A stretch of 6,072 bases of DNA from Oscillospiraceae bacterium (GTDB taxonomy: Bacteria; Bacillota; Clostridia; Oscillospirales; Acutalibacteraceae), in the NCBI GenBank assembly GCA_009783605.1, contig WRDE01000138.1:1-6072 (forward strand). The letters run 5' to 3'. Both the position numbers and the translations under genes were made by a program. Positions within the stretch are counted from its first letter, which is position 1. Every line of letters starts with the position of its first letter. This document shows, one piece after another, positions 5,740-6,072 of the stretch. Below the pieces are notes generated by a model that did no database searches, was not told where the DNA came from, and saw nothing but the letters and a program-made list of their open reading frames with translations.

Positions 5740-6072
5740 ATGAATTTTTTGACGGCTCTGCATACGGATATTGGGATAAAAAAGAAAACCAATCAGGATT
5801 CAGCCCTTATCCTTGAAGCGGAAACCGAAAAAGGTAAGGTTCTGCTGGCCGTTATCTGTGACGGAATGGGCGGGCTCGCCAAGGGCGAGCTCGCCAGCGC
5901 CACAGCGGTAAGAGCCTTTGACACATGGTTTCAAAACGAGCTCCCGGCCATTATGGAGGAGGGTTTTGATGCCGAGATTTTGTGCAAAAGCTGGGAAGAC
6001 ATCATTTATGATGTCAATACGCGGGTTGGCAATTTCGCCAAGGTCAGCGGGTTTGATCTGGGCACCACCGCG
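5740..6072 (+). CDS. PP2C-family Ser/Thr protein phosphatase, 3'-partial
   Basis: The frame runs from the ATG at 5740 to the window end, giving 111 residues of a family that is usually about 240 long. Visible PP2C motifs are TNQDS (17-21), CDGMGG (40-45, with metal-binding D41 and G42), GE (49-50) and LGTTA (107-111), in the usual order and spacing. It would be a cytoplasmic Mn/Mg-dependent phosphatase that removes phosphate from Ser/Thr residues, the counterpart of a PknB/PrkC-type kinase. The Arg often found three residues before the Asn of NQD/NED is Lys here (K15). It sits 18 bp after the protease-FHA gene, so that protein is its most obvious candidate target. The kinase is not in view and may lie downstream. 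Confidence 0.93.
   Translation, partial: MNFLTALHTDIGIKKKTNQDSALILEAETEKGKVLLAVICDGMGGLAKGELASATAVRAFDTWFQNELPAIMEEGFDAEILCKSWEDIIYDVNTRVGNFAKVSGFDLGTTA

Noticed and set aside
4846..5763. Minus-strand open frames opposite the FHA half of the protease gene
   Set aside because: The translation is rich in Arg, Gly and His runs, the mirror of the Ile/Val-rich helix and Pro-rich linker. The plus frame has clear FIVAR-like, membrane and FHA features.

Overview
The window looks like chromosomal DNA from a Gram-positive anaerobe of the Firmicutes, most likely a gut-type clostridium. This is inference. It rests on a cell-surface protein built from MucBP-like, Listeria-Bacteroides-type, beta-helix and Spy0128-like modules with a PPTGI plus membrane plus basic-tail C-terminus, on consensus sigma-A promoter and GA-rich Shine-Dalgarno signals, and on an FHA/PP2C phospho-signalling pair typical of clostridia. 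No species can be named from sequence alone.

Layout, all on the plus strand. Positions 1-3594 hold the 3' part of a very large surface protein gene whose 5' end lies outside the window. Its centre is a long run of about 20 glycine-rich beta-helix coils (GGGVY ... GGxIxxN). Positions 3595-3948 are non-coding: a strong intrinsic terminator, a weaker hairpin with a T-tract, two near-identical palindromes with centres 20 bp apart, a consensus promoter (TTGACA, 18 bp, TATAAT) and a leader of about 170 nt. From 3949 to 5721 runs a 590-residue membrane protein that joins an outside trypsin-like serine protease to an inside FHA domain. After 18 bp, at 5740, a PP2C-type protein phosphatase starts and is cut by the window end.

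How the parts may work together: the surface protein appears to be its own transcription unit, closed by the terminator. The protease-FHA protein and the phosphatase appear to be one operon. The membrane protein has an intact His-Asp-Ser triad outside, a FIVAR-like helical segment near the membrane, one transmembrane helix, and inside a Pro-rich linker with two copies of EGAGETS before the FHA domain. This suggests a phospho-switch: a Ser/Thr kinase (not in the window, perhaps just downstream) would phosphorylate the ETS sites, the FHA domain would read them, and the PP2C would erase them. That would couple an extracellular protease to cytoplasmic Ser/Thr phosphorylation. The domains are directly visible; the circuit is a hypothesis. 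It is the most interesting part of the window.
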